From positions 1-64,000 of the forward strand of contig NZ_JASJOF010000006.1 in the NCBI RefSeq assembly GCF_030163795.1: DNA of 64,000 nt. The letters are read 5' to 3'. The DNA is from Roseicyclus marinus (GTDB lineage Bacteria > Pseudomonadota > Alphaproteobacteria > Rhodobacterales > Rhodobacteraceae). The position numbers were made by a program, and so were the translations under genes. Shown here in pieces: positions 36,511 through 45,943 of the stretch. How positions within the stretch are numbered: the first letter of the stretch is position 1; each line of letters begins with the position of its first letter. The notes below the pieces were generated by a model. The model worked only from the letters and a program-made list of their open reading frames with translations. It had not been told where the DNA came from and did not search any database.

Positions 36511-39500
36511 TCAGGCCGCCTTTTCCGCAGCATGGACCGCCAGGTCCCGCGCGATGGCAAAGGCGCCCTTGATCTTGTCTGCCTCGCTCGTCCAGTCGCG
36601 GCGCACGACGATCTTGTTGTCCTTGACCTTGGCTTCGCCCTTTTCCGCTTGAACAAACTCGACCAAGCCCTTGGGATTTGGGAATTTATCCATGTGAAAC
36701 TGGACGGTCGCGCCTTTGGGTCCGGCATCGAGCCGTGCGATATGGGCGCGCTTGCACATGGCCTTGATGCGAACCACGAGCAGCAAGGTGTTGACTTCCT
36801 TGGGCAATGTCCCGAACCGGTCGATCAGTTCGGCGGCAAACCCTTCAAGATCCACCTTGGTCTCGAGCTGCGACAAACGCCGGTAAAGCCCAAGCCGCAC
36901 GTCGAGGTCTGGCACGTAAGTCTCTGGAATCAAGACAGGAACGCCCAGGTTGATCTGCGGCGACCATTGCCCGCCATCGCCCGGCAGGCCTTCGTCCTCG
37001 CCCGACCGGATGCGCGTTATCGCCTCTTCCAGCATGGATTGGTAGAGCTCGAACCCCACCTCCTTCACATGCCCCGATTGCTCCTCGCCCACGATATTGC
37101 CCGCGCCGCGGATATCGAGGTCCTGGGACGCGATGGTGAAACCCGCCCCAAGACTGTCGAGACTTCCCAAAACGCGCAGGCGCTTCTCGGCCGCAAGCGT
37201 CAGTTTCTGTCGCGGCTTTGTCGTCAGATAGGCGTAAGCCCTTGTTTTCGCGCGCCCCACGCGCCCGCGGATCTGGTAGAGCTGCGCCAGCCCGAACATG
37301 TCCGCGCGATGGATGACCATGGTATTGGCCGTGGGAATGTCGATGCCGCTCTCCACGATGGTCGTGGCCAGAAGCACGTCGTATTTGCCGTCGTAAAAGG
37401 CCACCATCCGGTCATCCAGCTCGCCCGCCGCCATCTGCCCATGGGCGACGACGAAACTGACCTCAGGCACCTGGTCACGCAAAAACGCTTCGATTTCAGG
37501 CAGATCCTCGATCCGCGGCACCACGTAGAAGCTTTGGCCGCCCCTGTAATGCTCGCGCAAAAGCGCCTCGCGGATCGTGACGGCGTCGAACTCGCTCACA
37601 TAGGTCCGGATCGCCAGACGATCCACGGGCGGCGTCCCGATCATCGACAGGTCGCGCACACCCGTCAGCGACATCTGCAAGGTGCGTGGAATGGGCGTGG
37701 CCGACAGCGTCAGCACATGCACGTCCGACCGCATTTCCTTCAATCTTTCCTTATGGTTGACGCCGAACCTTTGTTCTTCGTCGACGATCATCAACCCAAG
37801 GTTCTGGAAGCGGATCCCCTTCGCCAAAAGCGCATGGGTGCCGATCACGATATCGACCGTGCCCTCGGCCATGCCCTTTCTTGTCTCGTTCGCCTCCTTC
37901 TGGCTGACAAAGCGGCTGAGTTGCCGAACATTGACAGGAAACCCCCGGAATCTATCAGCAAAAGTCTTCGCATGTTGGCGAGCAAGCAGCGTCGTGGGCG
38001 CGATCACCGCCACCTGCAAGCCTTGTGCGGCGGCGACGAAGGCCGCGCGCATCGCCACCTCGGTCTTGCCAAAACCGACGTCGCCCACGACAAGTCGATC
38101 CATCGGCCGGCCGGCCTCAAGGTCTTCAAGAACATCGGAAATCGCCGCCAGCTGGTCGTCGGTTTCCTCGTAGGGAAAGCGCGCGCAAAACGCCTCCCAC
38201 ATGTCGCCGGGCGGCTCGAGAATGGGCGCTTTGCGGAGCATCCGTTCGGCCGCGATACGGATCAGCTTGTCCGCGATCTGTCGTATGCGCTCCTTGAGTC
38301 GCGCTTTCTTGGCTTGCCACGCGCCGCCACCCAGCTTGTCGAGAAGCCCCTCCTCATGCCCATATCGGCTGAGAAGCTCAATGTTTTCAACGGGCAGGTA
38401 AAGACGATCCCCACCCGCATATTCCAAAAGCAGGCATTCATGCGGCGCGCCCATCGCCGTGACGGTCTCAAGCCCCTTGTAGCGGCCGACACCGTGATCG
38501 ACATGCACGACCAGATCGCCGGGCGACAAGGATTGCGCCTCGGTCAGGTAATTCTCGGCGCGTTTCGTCTTTCTTTTCGGGCGGATAAGCCTGTCACCCA
38601 GAACATCTTGTTCCGAGATGACGCTCAAGCCCGCGCCGGTGAACCCCTCGTCCAGTGGCCAGACGACAAGGTTCAGACTGCCCTTGGGGCCAAGTCCGCG
38701 GGCGTCGGTGACAAGCTTCGCGTCGCTTAACCCCTGATCCTGCAACAACCCGTGCAATCGCTCGCGCGCCCCTTCGGACCATGACGCGATGACCACGGCG
38801 CTCTCTTTGCGCAATGCTTTAACATGATCCGCCAAAGAGCCGAAAAGGCTCAAGGATTCGCTCTGGCGTTCCGGTGCGAAATTGCGCCCGACGCGCCCGC
38901 CCGCGTCGATGATGCCCGGGCCGGGCGCCGCAGGGATCGGCGCGAATTGAACGACGCGGTGTCCGGCCGTCGCCTTGGCCCATGCCGCATCGTCAAGATA
39001 CAGCAGACCGGGCGGCACGGGCTTGTAGACCGTGTCGAGCCGCCCCTTCTGAATCAAGGCCGTCTTGCGCGTATCGTATTGATCCGAAATGGTTTCCCAC
39101 CGCGCCAGCCGCTGCGGCGTGGACTGGTCGTCGAGCGTGATCCGCGCCTTGGGCACGTAGTCGAACAACGTCTCTAGCCGCTCGTGAAAGAACGGCAGCC
39201 AATGTTCCACGCCCTGATGCTTGCGTCCTGCGCTGACCGCCTCGTAGAGCGGGTCATCTGTGCCCGCCGCGCCGAATTCGATGCGGTAATTCTGCCGGAA
39301 GCGCGTGATCGCGGCCTCGTCCAGAACGACCTCGGAGACCGGTGCTAGTTCCACCCTTTCCAATTTCTCGGTCGTGCGCTGCGTTGCGGGATCGAACCGC
39401 CGCGCGCCATCGAGCACGTCGCCGAACAGGTCCAAACGCACCGGGCCGCTTTCGCCGGGCGGCCAGACGTCGATGATGCCGCCGCGCACCGCATAATCGC

Positions 39501-39963
39501 CGGGTTCGGTGACGGTCGGCGTCTGGGAAAAGCCCATGCGAACAAGGAATTCCTTGAGCGCCCCCTCGTCGATGCGGCCGCCAACGGTCGCGACGAAGGC
39601 CGAGCTGCGCAACAGGTCACGCGGCGGCAGGTATTGCGTTGCTGCATTGAGCGTCGTCAGCACGATGAAACCGCCCGAAAGCCCGCCCGCCAACGCGGCC
39701 AGCGTCGCCATACGCGCGGCCGAGATTTCGGGGTTGGGCGAGACGCGGTCATAGGGCAGGCAGTCCCAACCGGGAAAGCGCAAGACGGGGACGGCGGGAT
39801 CGAAAAACGCCAGCGCACGGGCCATCGCTGCCATACGCTTGTCGTCGCGCGCGATGTGCAGGACGGGCGTACCGCCACCTTGCGCCAGTTCGCGCAGCAC
39901 CATGGTGGCGTCGAACCCCTCGGGCGTGCCGGAGGCAAGGATATGTGCGGCATCTTTCGTCAT
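36511..39963 (-). CDS. mfd: Transcription-repair coupling factor
   Basis: 1150 residues from the ATG at 39963 (MTKDAAHILASGTPEG; an in-frame ATG at 39999 is upstream). N-terminal UvrB-homology part (FPGWDCLPYDRVSPNPEISAAR...), the RNA-polymerase-interacting Tudor-like region (LSPGDLVVHVDHGVGRYKGLETV), then the translocase: Walker A GDVGFGKTE (Lys633), DEEQRFGV, SATPIPRTLQMSL, and motif VI QIRGRVGR. C-terminal TRCF domain ends near the stop. It removes RNA polymerase stalled at DNA lesions and recruits UvrA. Stand-alone gene; convergent with the MFS gene. Confidence 0.98.
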   Translation of the reverse strand: MTKDAAHILASGTPEGFDATMVLRELAQGGGTPVLHIARDDKRMAAMARALAFFDPAVPVLRFPGWDCLPYDRVSPNPEISAARMATLAALAGGLSGGFIVLTTLNAATQYLPPRDLLRSSAFVATVGGRIDEGALKEFLVRMGFSQTPTVTEPGDYAVRGGIIDVWPPGESGPVRLDLFGDVLDGARRFDPATQRTTEKLERVELAPVSEVVLDEAAITRFRQNYRIEFGAAGTDDPLYEAVSAGRKHQGVEHWLPFFHERLETLFDYVPKARITLDDQSTPQRLARWETISDQYDTRKTALIQKGRLDTVYKPVPPGLLYLDDAAWAKATAGHRVVQFAPIPAAPGPGIIDAGGRVGRNFAPERQSESLSLFGSLADHVKALRKESAVVIASWSEGARERLHGLLQDQGLSDAKLVTDARGLGPKGSLNLVVWPLDEGFTGAGLSVISEQDVLGDRLIRPKRKTKRAENYLTEAQSLSPGDLVVHVDHGVGRYKGLETVTAMGAPHECLLLEYAGGDRLYLPVENIELLSRYGHEEGLLDKLGGGAWQAKKARLKERIRQIADKLIRIAAERMLRKAPILEPPGDMWEAFCARFPYEETDDQLAAISDVLEDLEAGRPMDRLVVGDVGFGKTEVAMRAAFVAAAQGLQVAVIAPTTLLARQHAKTFADRFRGFPVNVRQLSRFVSQKEANETRKGMAEGTVDIVIGTHALLAKGIRFQNLGLMIVDEEQRFGVNHKERLKEMRSDVHVLTLSATPIPRTLQMSLTGVRDLSMIGTPPVDRLAIRTYVSEFDAVTIREALLREHYRGGQSFYVVPRIEDLPEIEAFLRDQVPEVSFVVAHGQMAAGELDDRMVAFYDGKYDVLLATTIVESGIDIPTANTMVIHRADMFGLAQLYQIRGRVGRAKTRAYAYLTTKPRQKLTLAAEKRLRVLGSLDSLGAGFTIASQDLDIRGAGNIVGEEQSGHVKEVGFELYQSMLEEAITRIRSGEDEGLPGDGGQWSPQINLGVPVLIPETYVPDLDVRLGLYRRLSQLETKVDLEGFAAELIDRFGTLPKEVNTLLLVVRIKAMCKRAHIARLDAGPKGATVQFHMDKFPNPKGLVEFVQAEKGEAKVKDNKIVVRRDWTSEADKIKGAFAIARDLAVHAAEKAA

Positions 39964-40015
39964 GGCCGCGTCACCTACGCCGCCGGGGGGCGGTGTCAAG
40001 CCGTGTCTGGGCCCC

Positions 40016-40534
40016 TCAATACAGGCGGCTGACCGAAAGGTTGACGTACATGCCCCAAAAGGCGGTGAGGAAGATGAACATCACGCCCATCCCCTGCACC
40101 ATCAGGCGATGACGGCGCAGGCGCGGGGCCAGATCCTCGAACCCGCTGTCCACGAGGCCGCGGGCGGTATGGATCGACAGGCCCGTCACCGCCAGCAGCG
40201 GCAAAAGCAGCAATACCAGCGCCTGACAGAATTCGACCCGGTAGACCCAGCCCAGCACAGCCAGCGACGTCACGACGAAGGCGGACAGCGCCACCATGGC
40301 GATCCCCGAAACCTCGGCGAGATTGAGGATGCGCCGACAACTGATCACGGCCAGCGCCTCGACATCGCGCTGGCTGTCCGCGTCACCCGCCCGGGCCCGC
40401 TGGACAAGGTCATAAGGGATGCCCAAGACCCAATGCGACAGGGTCGACCACAAGATCGCCAGAACGATCCAGTACCATAAGTTGGAAAACGACCTGAGGC
40501 CGATGACCTGAGTGACGAGGTCGAAGAAATCCAA
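40016..40534 (-). CDS. Conserved small membrane protein (often labelled SufBCD-complex component)
   Basis: 172 residues with four hydrophobic segments (about 18-38, 75-95, 97-120, 147-165). The N-terminal MDFFDLVTQVIGLRSFSNLWYWIVLAILWSTLSHWVLGIPYD block is the recognisable part: I recall homologues in Rhodobacterales annotated as a component of a SufBCD complex, a label with no support visible here. Function should be treated as unknown. It lies 52 bp from mfd on the same strand, likely upstream in one transcript. Confidence 0.8.
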   Translation of the reverse strand: MDFFDLVTQVIGLRSFSNLWYWIVLAILWSTLSHWVLGIPYDLVQRARAGDADSQRDVEALAVISCRRILNLAEVSGIAMVALSAFVVTSLAVLGWVYRVEFCQALVLLLLPLLAVTGLSIHTARGLVDSGFEDLAPRLRRHRLMVQGMGVMFIFLTAFWGMYVNLSVSRLY

Positions 40535-40718
40535 TGCGCCGCCCGTTCATCCGTTGCCTGTGCAGGCGCACCATAGGCGCGCGTTTTGGCGGTTTCCAGC
40601 CCCGGCGCGGTCCAGCGCGCCTGAGGCGTGACCTGTGCGACAGGACAACCTGCACCCTTGCCCTCGGACGGGGCGCATGTCACCGATCTGGCACAGACGA
40701 TCATGAAAGGCCCCGTCG

Positions 40719-41711
40719 ATGCCCCAGGCCCCCTTCCCCATCACCCGGCACCGCCGCCTGCGCGCGACCCTGCAGCTGCGCAATCTGGTGCGCGAGCATG
40801 AACTGAGTGTGAACGATCTGATCTGGCCGATCTTCGTGCGCGACGGACAGGGGATCGAGGAACCGGTCGCCTCCATGCCCGGCGTCGTGCGCCGCTCGGT
40901 CGACAAGATCGTGGAGGCCGCGCGCGAGGCGGCAAACCTTGGCATCCCCGCGATCTGTCTGTTTCCCTACACCGACGCAAGCCTCAAGACCCAAGCCTGC
41001 GAAGAGGCATGGAACCCGGACAACCTGTCGAACCGCGCCATCCGCGCGATCCGGGACGCCGGGATAGAGATCGCGATCATGACCGACATCGCGCTCGATC
41101 CCTACAACATCAACGGCCATGACGGGATCGTGCGCGACGGCGTGATCGTGAACGACGAAACAGTCGAGGCGCTGGTCAAGATGGCACTGGCGCAGGCCGA
41201 GGCAGGGGCCGACATCCTCGGGCCGTCCGACATGATGGATGGCCGGATCGGCGCGATCCGCCGGGCGCTGGAGGCCGAGGGGCACCAGAACGTCACGATC
41301 ATGTCCTATGCCGCGAAATTCGCCAGCGCCTTCTACGGGCCGTTCCGCGATGCGGTGGGCGCGTCCGGCGCGCTCAAGGGGGACAAGTTCACCTACCAGA
41401 TCGATCCGGCCAATCGCTTGGCGGCGCTGGCTTGCGTGGAACGTGACCTGTCCGAAGGCGCGGATATGGTCATGGTGAAACCCGGCCTGCCCTATCTCGA
41501 CATGGTGCGGGAGGTGAAGGACCGGTTCGGGGCGCCGACATTCGCCTACCAGGTCAGTGGCGAATACGCGATGATCGAAGCTGCCGCCGCCAATGGCTGG
41601 ATCGCGGGCGACAAGGTGATGCTGGAAAGCCTGATGTCGTTTCGCCGGGCCGGATGTGACGGGGTGCTGACTTATTTTGCCCCACGCGTGGCGCGTATCC
41701 TCAACGGATAG
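40719..41711 (+). CDS. hemB: Delta-aminolevulinic acid dehydratase (porphobilinogen synthase), zinc-independent type
   Basis: 330 residues. The two Schiff-base lysines sit in SYAAKFASAFYGPFRDA and MVMVKPGLPYLD. The segment around residue 123 reads DIALDPYNINGHDG: the cysteines that bind catalytic zinc in the animal and E. coli enzymes are replaced (Ala125, Asp127), as in the metal-independent or Mg-type enzymes known from Rhodobacter. An Arg/Asp pattern typical of the Mg-allosteric class is present. It joins two ALA molecules, feeding both heme and, here, bacteriochlorophyll. Single gene with a 184-bp upstream gap. Confidence 0.97.
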   Translation: MPQAPFPITRHRRLRATLQLRNLVREHELSVNDLIWPIFVRDGQGIEEPVASMPGVVRRSVDKIVEAAREAANLGIPAICLFPYTDASLKTQACEEAWNPDNLSNRAIRAIRDAGIEIAIMTDIALDPYNINGHDGIVRDGVIVNDETVEALVKMALAQAEAGADILGPSDMMDGRIGAIRRALEAEGHQNVTIMSYAAKFASAFYGPFRDAVGASGALKGDKFTYQIDPANRLAALACVERDLSEGADMVMVKPGLPYLDMVREVKDRFGAPTFAYQVSGEYAMIEAAAANGWIAGDKVMLESLMSFRRAGCDGVLTYFAPRVARILNG

Positions 41712-41847
41712 GGCAAGATCGGCGGTTTGCTGCCATCCCTTGTGCTTTGGTCCGTGACAGGCGGGGCCTTGAGGCGTATCCTTGCGCATAGTTCGCGGGC
41801 AGCGCAACGACCCGTCCCCCAGAGGCAACCGGCAAGAGGTAAACCCC

Positions 41848-42405
41848 ATGAGCAATCTGACCCGTCGTCATTTCGTGATCACCGGCGCATCGCTCCCGCT
41901 GGTGGCGGCCTGCGGTAACGGCATCAATTCCGATGGTGCACAGCGCATCGACGCCCGTGCCAATGCCGCGCAGGAATTCATGTTCCGCGAGGTGCCGGGC
42001 ACCCGGGAATTGGCCCAGAACGCCCGCGGCATGTTGATCATGCCCCTGATCACCGAGGCCGGGTTCGGGTTCGGCGGCTCCTACGGGCGCGGCGCCCTGC
42101 GGATCAACGGCGTCACCGTGGATTATTATTCCGCGATCTCGGGCACCTTCGGGCTTCAGATCGGCGCGCAGCAATATGCCCACACGCTCTTCTTCATGAC
42201 GGATGCCGCCTTGCAGGAATTTCGCACCTCGCCCGGTTGGGCCGTGGGGGCCGACATGCGCTATGCGGCCATCGACCAGGGCAGCAACCTTGGCGTCGAT
42301 ACCACGACCTTGGCTGACCCCGTCATTGCGGTGATCTATGGTCAGGCGGGCCTGATCATCGGCGCAACGCTCGACGGGACGCGCTACACCCGCATCATTC
42401 CCTGA
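41848..42405 (+). CDS. SYLF/Ysc84-domain lipoprotein
   Basis: 185 residues from the ATG at 41848. The N-terminus reads SNLTRRHFVITGASLPLVAAC: a twin-arginine-like RR followed by a lipobox LVAAC, so it may be a lipoprotein exported by Tat or Sec. The mature part is a single SYLF (Ysc84) domain: ARGMLIMPLITEAGFGFGGSYGRGAL...YYSAISGTFGLQIGAQQYAHTLFFMTD. SYLF domains bind phosphoinositides in eukaryotes; in bacteria the role is unknown. Stand-alone gene. Confidence 0.87.
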   Translation: MSNLTRRHFVITGASLPLVAACGNGINSDGAQRIDARANAAQEFMFREVPGTRELAQNARGMLIMPLITEAGFGFGGSYGRGALRINGVTVDYYSAISGTFGLQIGAQQYAHTLFFMTDAALQEFRTSPGWAVGADMRYAAIDQGSNLGVDTTTLADPVIAVIYGQAGLIIGATLDGTRYTRIIP

Positions 42406-42485
42406 CCGCCTGCCCTTCGGCTTGCATTTCCCGGGCCATGGGATAGCTACGCGCCACGCAACCGCGCCCCCGCGCTCGAGGTGTC

Positions 42486-44954
42486 ATGGCCCTTCTCCTC
42501 CGCTGGCTTGTCCGACTGGTTTCGGTCGCTGTCGCCTTGACGGTGGCCGTTGTCGTGGCGGCCTGGTGGATCGGGTCGCGGTCGATCCCCGATTATGCGG
42601 CCGAATGGCAGGTGCGCGGCATCACCGGCCCGGTCGAGATCGTGCGCGACACGGCCGCAGTGCCCCATATCTTCGGCCAGACGGATGCGGATGTGTTCTA
42701 TGGCTTGGGCTTTGCCCATGCGCAGGATCGGCTTTGGCAGATGCTGATGTTGCGGCGCACCGCGCAGGGGCAATTGTCGGAGCTTTTCGGCACGGCGACG
42801 CTGCAGATCGATGATCTGCTGCGACGGCTTGATGTCTACGCGCTGGCCACGGCGTCGGTCGATGCGCTTGATCCCGATATTTTGGCGGAGCTTGAGGCTT
42901 ATGCCGACGGGGTGAATGCGTGGCTTGGGCTGGTCGGGTCCGAGGCATTGGGGCGCGGCGCACCAGAATTGTTTCTTTTCACGCCAGAGATCTCGCCATG
43001 GCGTCCCGCCGACAGCGTGGCCGTGAGTTTCATGATGGCGCTGCAACTCGCCGACCACCACGAGGAAGAGGTGCTGCGCGCGCGCCTGTCGCTGGCGTTG
43101 GAGGATCCGTCGGCCCTGCGGGACCTGATGCCCGATGCACCGGGCGCCGGGGAGGCTGAACTGGCGCAATACCGCGACTTGTTCGATGCGCCCCTGCCCC
43201 GCTTTGCCGAGGTCGAGGGCGCCGCGCGTCACCCGCTGCACCCCCATGCGCAGGGGCGTGGGCGCGCCGGCGCCTCGAACGTATGGGCGGCGACGCCGGA
43301 GCGGGCGGCGGCATCCGGGTCGCTTTTGGCCAATGATCCGCATCTGGGCCTGACGGCTCCGACGATCTGGTATCTCGCGCGGCTGGAACTGGAGACCGGC
43401 GGCGTCATTGGCGCGACGATCCCGGGCATGCCCGTGGTTCTGGCAGGGCGCAGCGACCGGCTCGCCTGGGGTATAACCTCGGCCTATCTGGACGATATCG
43501 ACCTCTACATCGAGGAGGTGAACCCCGAGAACTCCGAGCAATACCGCACGCCAGAGGGTTGGGCGGAGTTCCGCACCGATCGCCGCGTGATCGAAGTGGC
43601 GGGCAGCGCGCCTGTGACCATCACCCGCCGCTGGACCGAGAACGGCCCGGTCATCCCCGGATCGCATTACGATTTCGCCACGGTGACGCCGCCCGGCCAC
43701 GTGATGAGCATGGCCTGGACCGCCTTGACCGACGAGAACACGTCGATCCAGACCGGGATGCGCCTGATGCGGGCGGGCACGATCGAGGAAGGATTGGCCG
43801 CGGGCGAGGATTTCGTGGCCCCCGCCCAGAACCTTATGCTGGCCAGTGCCGACGGGCGGATCGCCATGCAGGTCATCGGCCATATGCCTTGGCGCATGAT
43901 CGCCCACCAGACGCAGGCGCGCATGCCAAGCCCCGGCTGGATCGCGGACAACCGGTGGCAGGGTGTGACGCAGTATTTCGCCAATCCGCGCTTCGTCGAT
44001 CCGGAAACCGGGATCTTGGGCAATACCAACAACAAGATGGTCGATCGGGATTTCCCGCTGCATGTTTCGTTTCACTGGGGCGATACGCAGCGGATCACGC
44101 GATTGACGCGGCTGATGGAGGCGCGCGAGGTTCATACGCGCGACAGTTTCATCGAGGCGCAGCTCGACACGGTCTCGGCCGCGGCGCGCAACATCTTGCC
44201 GCTCGTCGCGCGGGATCTTTGGTTCGTGGACGAAAGCGCGCCCCCCGGCACGCCCGAACGCCGCCGCCAGCGCGCGCTGGCGTTGCTGGCGGATTGGAAC
44301 GGCGAGATGAACGAACATCTGCCCGAGCCGCTGATCTACGCCGCCTGGATGCGCGAATTGCAGCAACGCCTGATCCGTGACGACATCGGCCCGCTGGCCG
44401 AGGAATTCCTGTCGCTGGAGCCGATCTTCATCGAACGGGTTTTTCGTGACATCGGGGGAGCAAGCCGGTGGTGCGATGTGGCACCCTCGACCGCCGTGGA
44501 GACCTGCACCGATATCGCGCGGCTGGCGCTCGACGACGCGCTGCAATGGCTCGAAGACCGCTACGGCCCCGATATCGAGAGCTGGCGCTGGGGCACGGCC
44601 CACGAAGCGCGCCATGATCACCCGGTTCTGGGCAACACGCGGCTGTTTTCATGGATCGTGAACATCCGCCAATCGACCAGCGGAGGCGATTTCACACTGA
44701 ACAGGGCGGCCACACCCGCCACGATGCCCGACCCGTTCCTCAACACCCATTCGGCAGGCTATCGCGGCGTCTATGATTTCGCCGATCCCGACAGTTCGGT
44801 CTATGTGATCGCGACGGGGCAATCGGGCAATCCGTTGTCGCGCCATTACGACGATCTGGGTGAATTGTGGCGGCGGGGGGAATACATCCCCATGTCGCTC
44901 GACCCTGAGCTGGCGCGGGCAGGCAATATCGGGATCACGCGGTTGACGCCCTAG
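42486..44954 (+). CDS. Penicillin acylase (Ntn hydrolase) family protein, possible AHL or beta-lactam acylase
   Basis: 822 residues. An N-terminal hydrophobic segment (about 5-30) anchors or exports it. The alpha-chain region has RDTAAVPHIFGQTDADVFYGLGFAHAQDRLWQM, the family opening. The spacer ends at AGASNVWA, where Ser264 would become the N-terminal nucleophile of the beta-chain after self-cleavage; the beta-chain continues SLLANDPHLGLTAPTIWYLARLE and ends with a conserved HSAGYRGVYDFADPDSS-like region. Members hydrolyse amides: penicillins, cephalosporins or acyl-homoserine lactones. The substrate is not predictable from these motifs. Single gene, 80 bp after the SYLF gene. Confidence 0.92.
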   Translation: MALLLRWLVRLVSVAVALTVAVVVAAWWIGSRSIPDYAAEWQVRGITGPVEIVRDTAAVPHIFGQTDADVFYGLGFAHAQDRLWQMLMLRRTAQGQLSELFGTATLQIDDLLRRLDVYALATASVDALDPDILAELEAYADGVNAWLGLVGSEALGRGAPELFLFTPEISPWRPADSVAVSFMMALQLADHHEEEVLRARLSLALEDPSALRDLMPDAPGAGEAELAQYRDLFDAPLPRFAEVEGAARHPLHPHAQGRGRAGASNVWAATPERAAASGSLLANDPHLGLTAPTIWYLARLELETGGVIGATIPGMPVVLAGRSDRLAWGITSAYLDDIDLYIEEVNPENSEQYRTPEGWAEFRTDRRVIEVAGSAPVTITRRWTENGPVIPGSHYDFATVTPPGHVMSMAWTALTDENTSIQTGMRLMRAGTIEEGLAAGEDFVAPAQNLMLASADGRIAMQVIGHMPWRMIAHQTQARMPSPGWIADNRWQGVTQYFANPRFVDPETGILGNTNNKMVDRDFPLHVSFHWGDTQRITRLTRLMEAREVHTRDSFIEAQLDTVSAAARNILPLVARDLWFVDESAPPGTPERRRQRALALLADWNGEMNEHLPEPLIYAAWMRELQQRLIRDDIGPLAEEFLSLEPIFIERVFRDIGGASRWCDVAPSTAVETCTDIARLALDDALQWLEDRYGPDIESWRWGTAHEARHDHPVLGNTRLFSWIVNIRQSTSGGDFTLNRAATPATMPDPFLNTHSAGYRGVYDFADPDSSVYVIATGQSGNPLSRHYDDLGELWRRGEYIPMSLDPELARAGNIGITRLTP

Positions 44955-45028
44955 GGTGTGTCACCCTTTCGCCCATCGGATCGCTGGGCTATCACCGCAT
45001 TGGACCCACAATCGACAGGCCGCGATCC

Positions 45029-45907
45029 ATGCCGCTTCTCTACGACAGCCCTGCCGCCTGGACGGATGCCCGGGAAAAAAGCCTCGCCGTTTTCGGCATG
45101 TCTGGCCTTGGCAAGACGCGGCTGGCAAGCCTGCTCAGGACGGCGGGCGGCTGGTATCATTACTCGGTCGATTACCGCATCGGCACCGCCTACATGGGTG
45201 AGCACATCAACGACAATCTCAAGCGGCAGGCGATGCAGGTGCCGTTTCTGGCCGATCTGCTGAAATCGGATTCGATCTACATCGCCTCCAACATCAGTTT
45301 CGGCAATCTCGCGCCGCTGTCGACCTACCTCGGTAAACCGGGCGATGCGGCCAAGGGCGGTTTGCCCTTCGACGAGTACATGCGCCGTCAGGCCCTGCAC
45401 CGGAGGGCCGAGATCAATGCGCTACTGGATACGCCCAATTTCATCCACCGCGCCCGCGATCTCTACGGCTATCCGCATTTCGTCGCCGATACCGGCGGGT
45501 CGATCTGCGAGGTGGTGGACCCCGACGATCCCAATGACGAGGTGCTGCGCACCATGTCCGCCCATGCGCTGATGGTCTGGATCGAAGGCCCCGAAAGCCA
45601 TACCGAGGAATTGATCCGCCGTTTCGAGCGTGACCCCAAGCCCATGTATTACAAGCCCGAATTCCTGCTGCCACTGTGGCAGGGTTGGCTGGATGAGCAG
45701 GGCGGGACGGCGGAAGCCGCCGATCCCAACGCTTTCATCCGCTATGCCTATCGCCGCGCCATGGCGCATCGCGCGCCGCTTTATGCCGCGATGGCCCGGA
45801 ACTGGGGCATCACCGTCACCGCCGCCGAGGTGGAGGCCGTCCGCGACGGCCAGGACGCGGTGGCCATGGTCGCCGCAGCCCTTGGCAGGCGCGCCCTGCC
45901 CGGCTAA
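45029..45907 (+). CDS. P-loop ATPase of unknown function next to metA
   Basis: 292 residues. A Walker A GMSGLGKTRLA (about 23-33) is the only strong motif. The rest has no known family feature I can name: HYSVDYRIGTAYMGEHINDNLK follows the P-loop, then a mixed alpha/beta part ending in helices (FLLPLWQGWLDEQGG...). The sequence looks well conserved and has normal codon use, so the gene is real. It lies 36 nt upstream of metA on the same strand. Nucleotide binding is well supported; the role is not. Confidence 0.8.
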   Translation: MPLLYDSPAAWTDAREKSLAVFGMSGLGKTRLASLLRTAGGWYHYSVDYRIGTAYMGEHINDNLKRQAMQVPFLADLLKSDSIYIASNISFGNLAPLSTYLGKPGDAAKGGLPFDEYMRRQALHRRAEINALLDTPNFIHRARDLYGYPHFVADTGGSICEVVDPDDPNDEVLRTMSAHALMVWIEGPESHTEELIRRFERDPKPMYYKPEFLLPLWQGWLDEQGGTAEAADPNAFIRYAYRRAMAHRAPLYAAMARNWGITVTAAEVEAVRDGQDAVAMVAAALGRRALPG

Positions 45908-45943
45908 ATCTGGCCTTCCCGAAAAAGGACGCTTCTGCCGCCG

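Noticed and set aside
36532-38730. 732-residue plus-strand open frame opposite mfd
   Set aside because: Antisense shadow of a canonical Mfd; Arg/His-rich, no motif.
42447-44621. 724-residue minus-strand frame opposite the penicillin acylase
   Set aside because: Shadow frame with no ribosome binding site or motif.
45908-45943. Possible SAM riboswitch in front of metA
   Set aside because: The gap to the upstream gene is only 36 bp and shows no SAM-II-like pairing; too short for a riboswitch.
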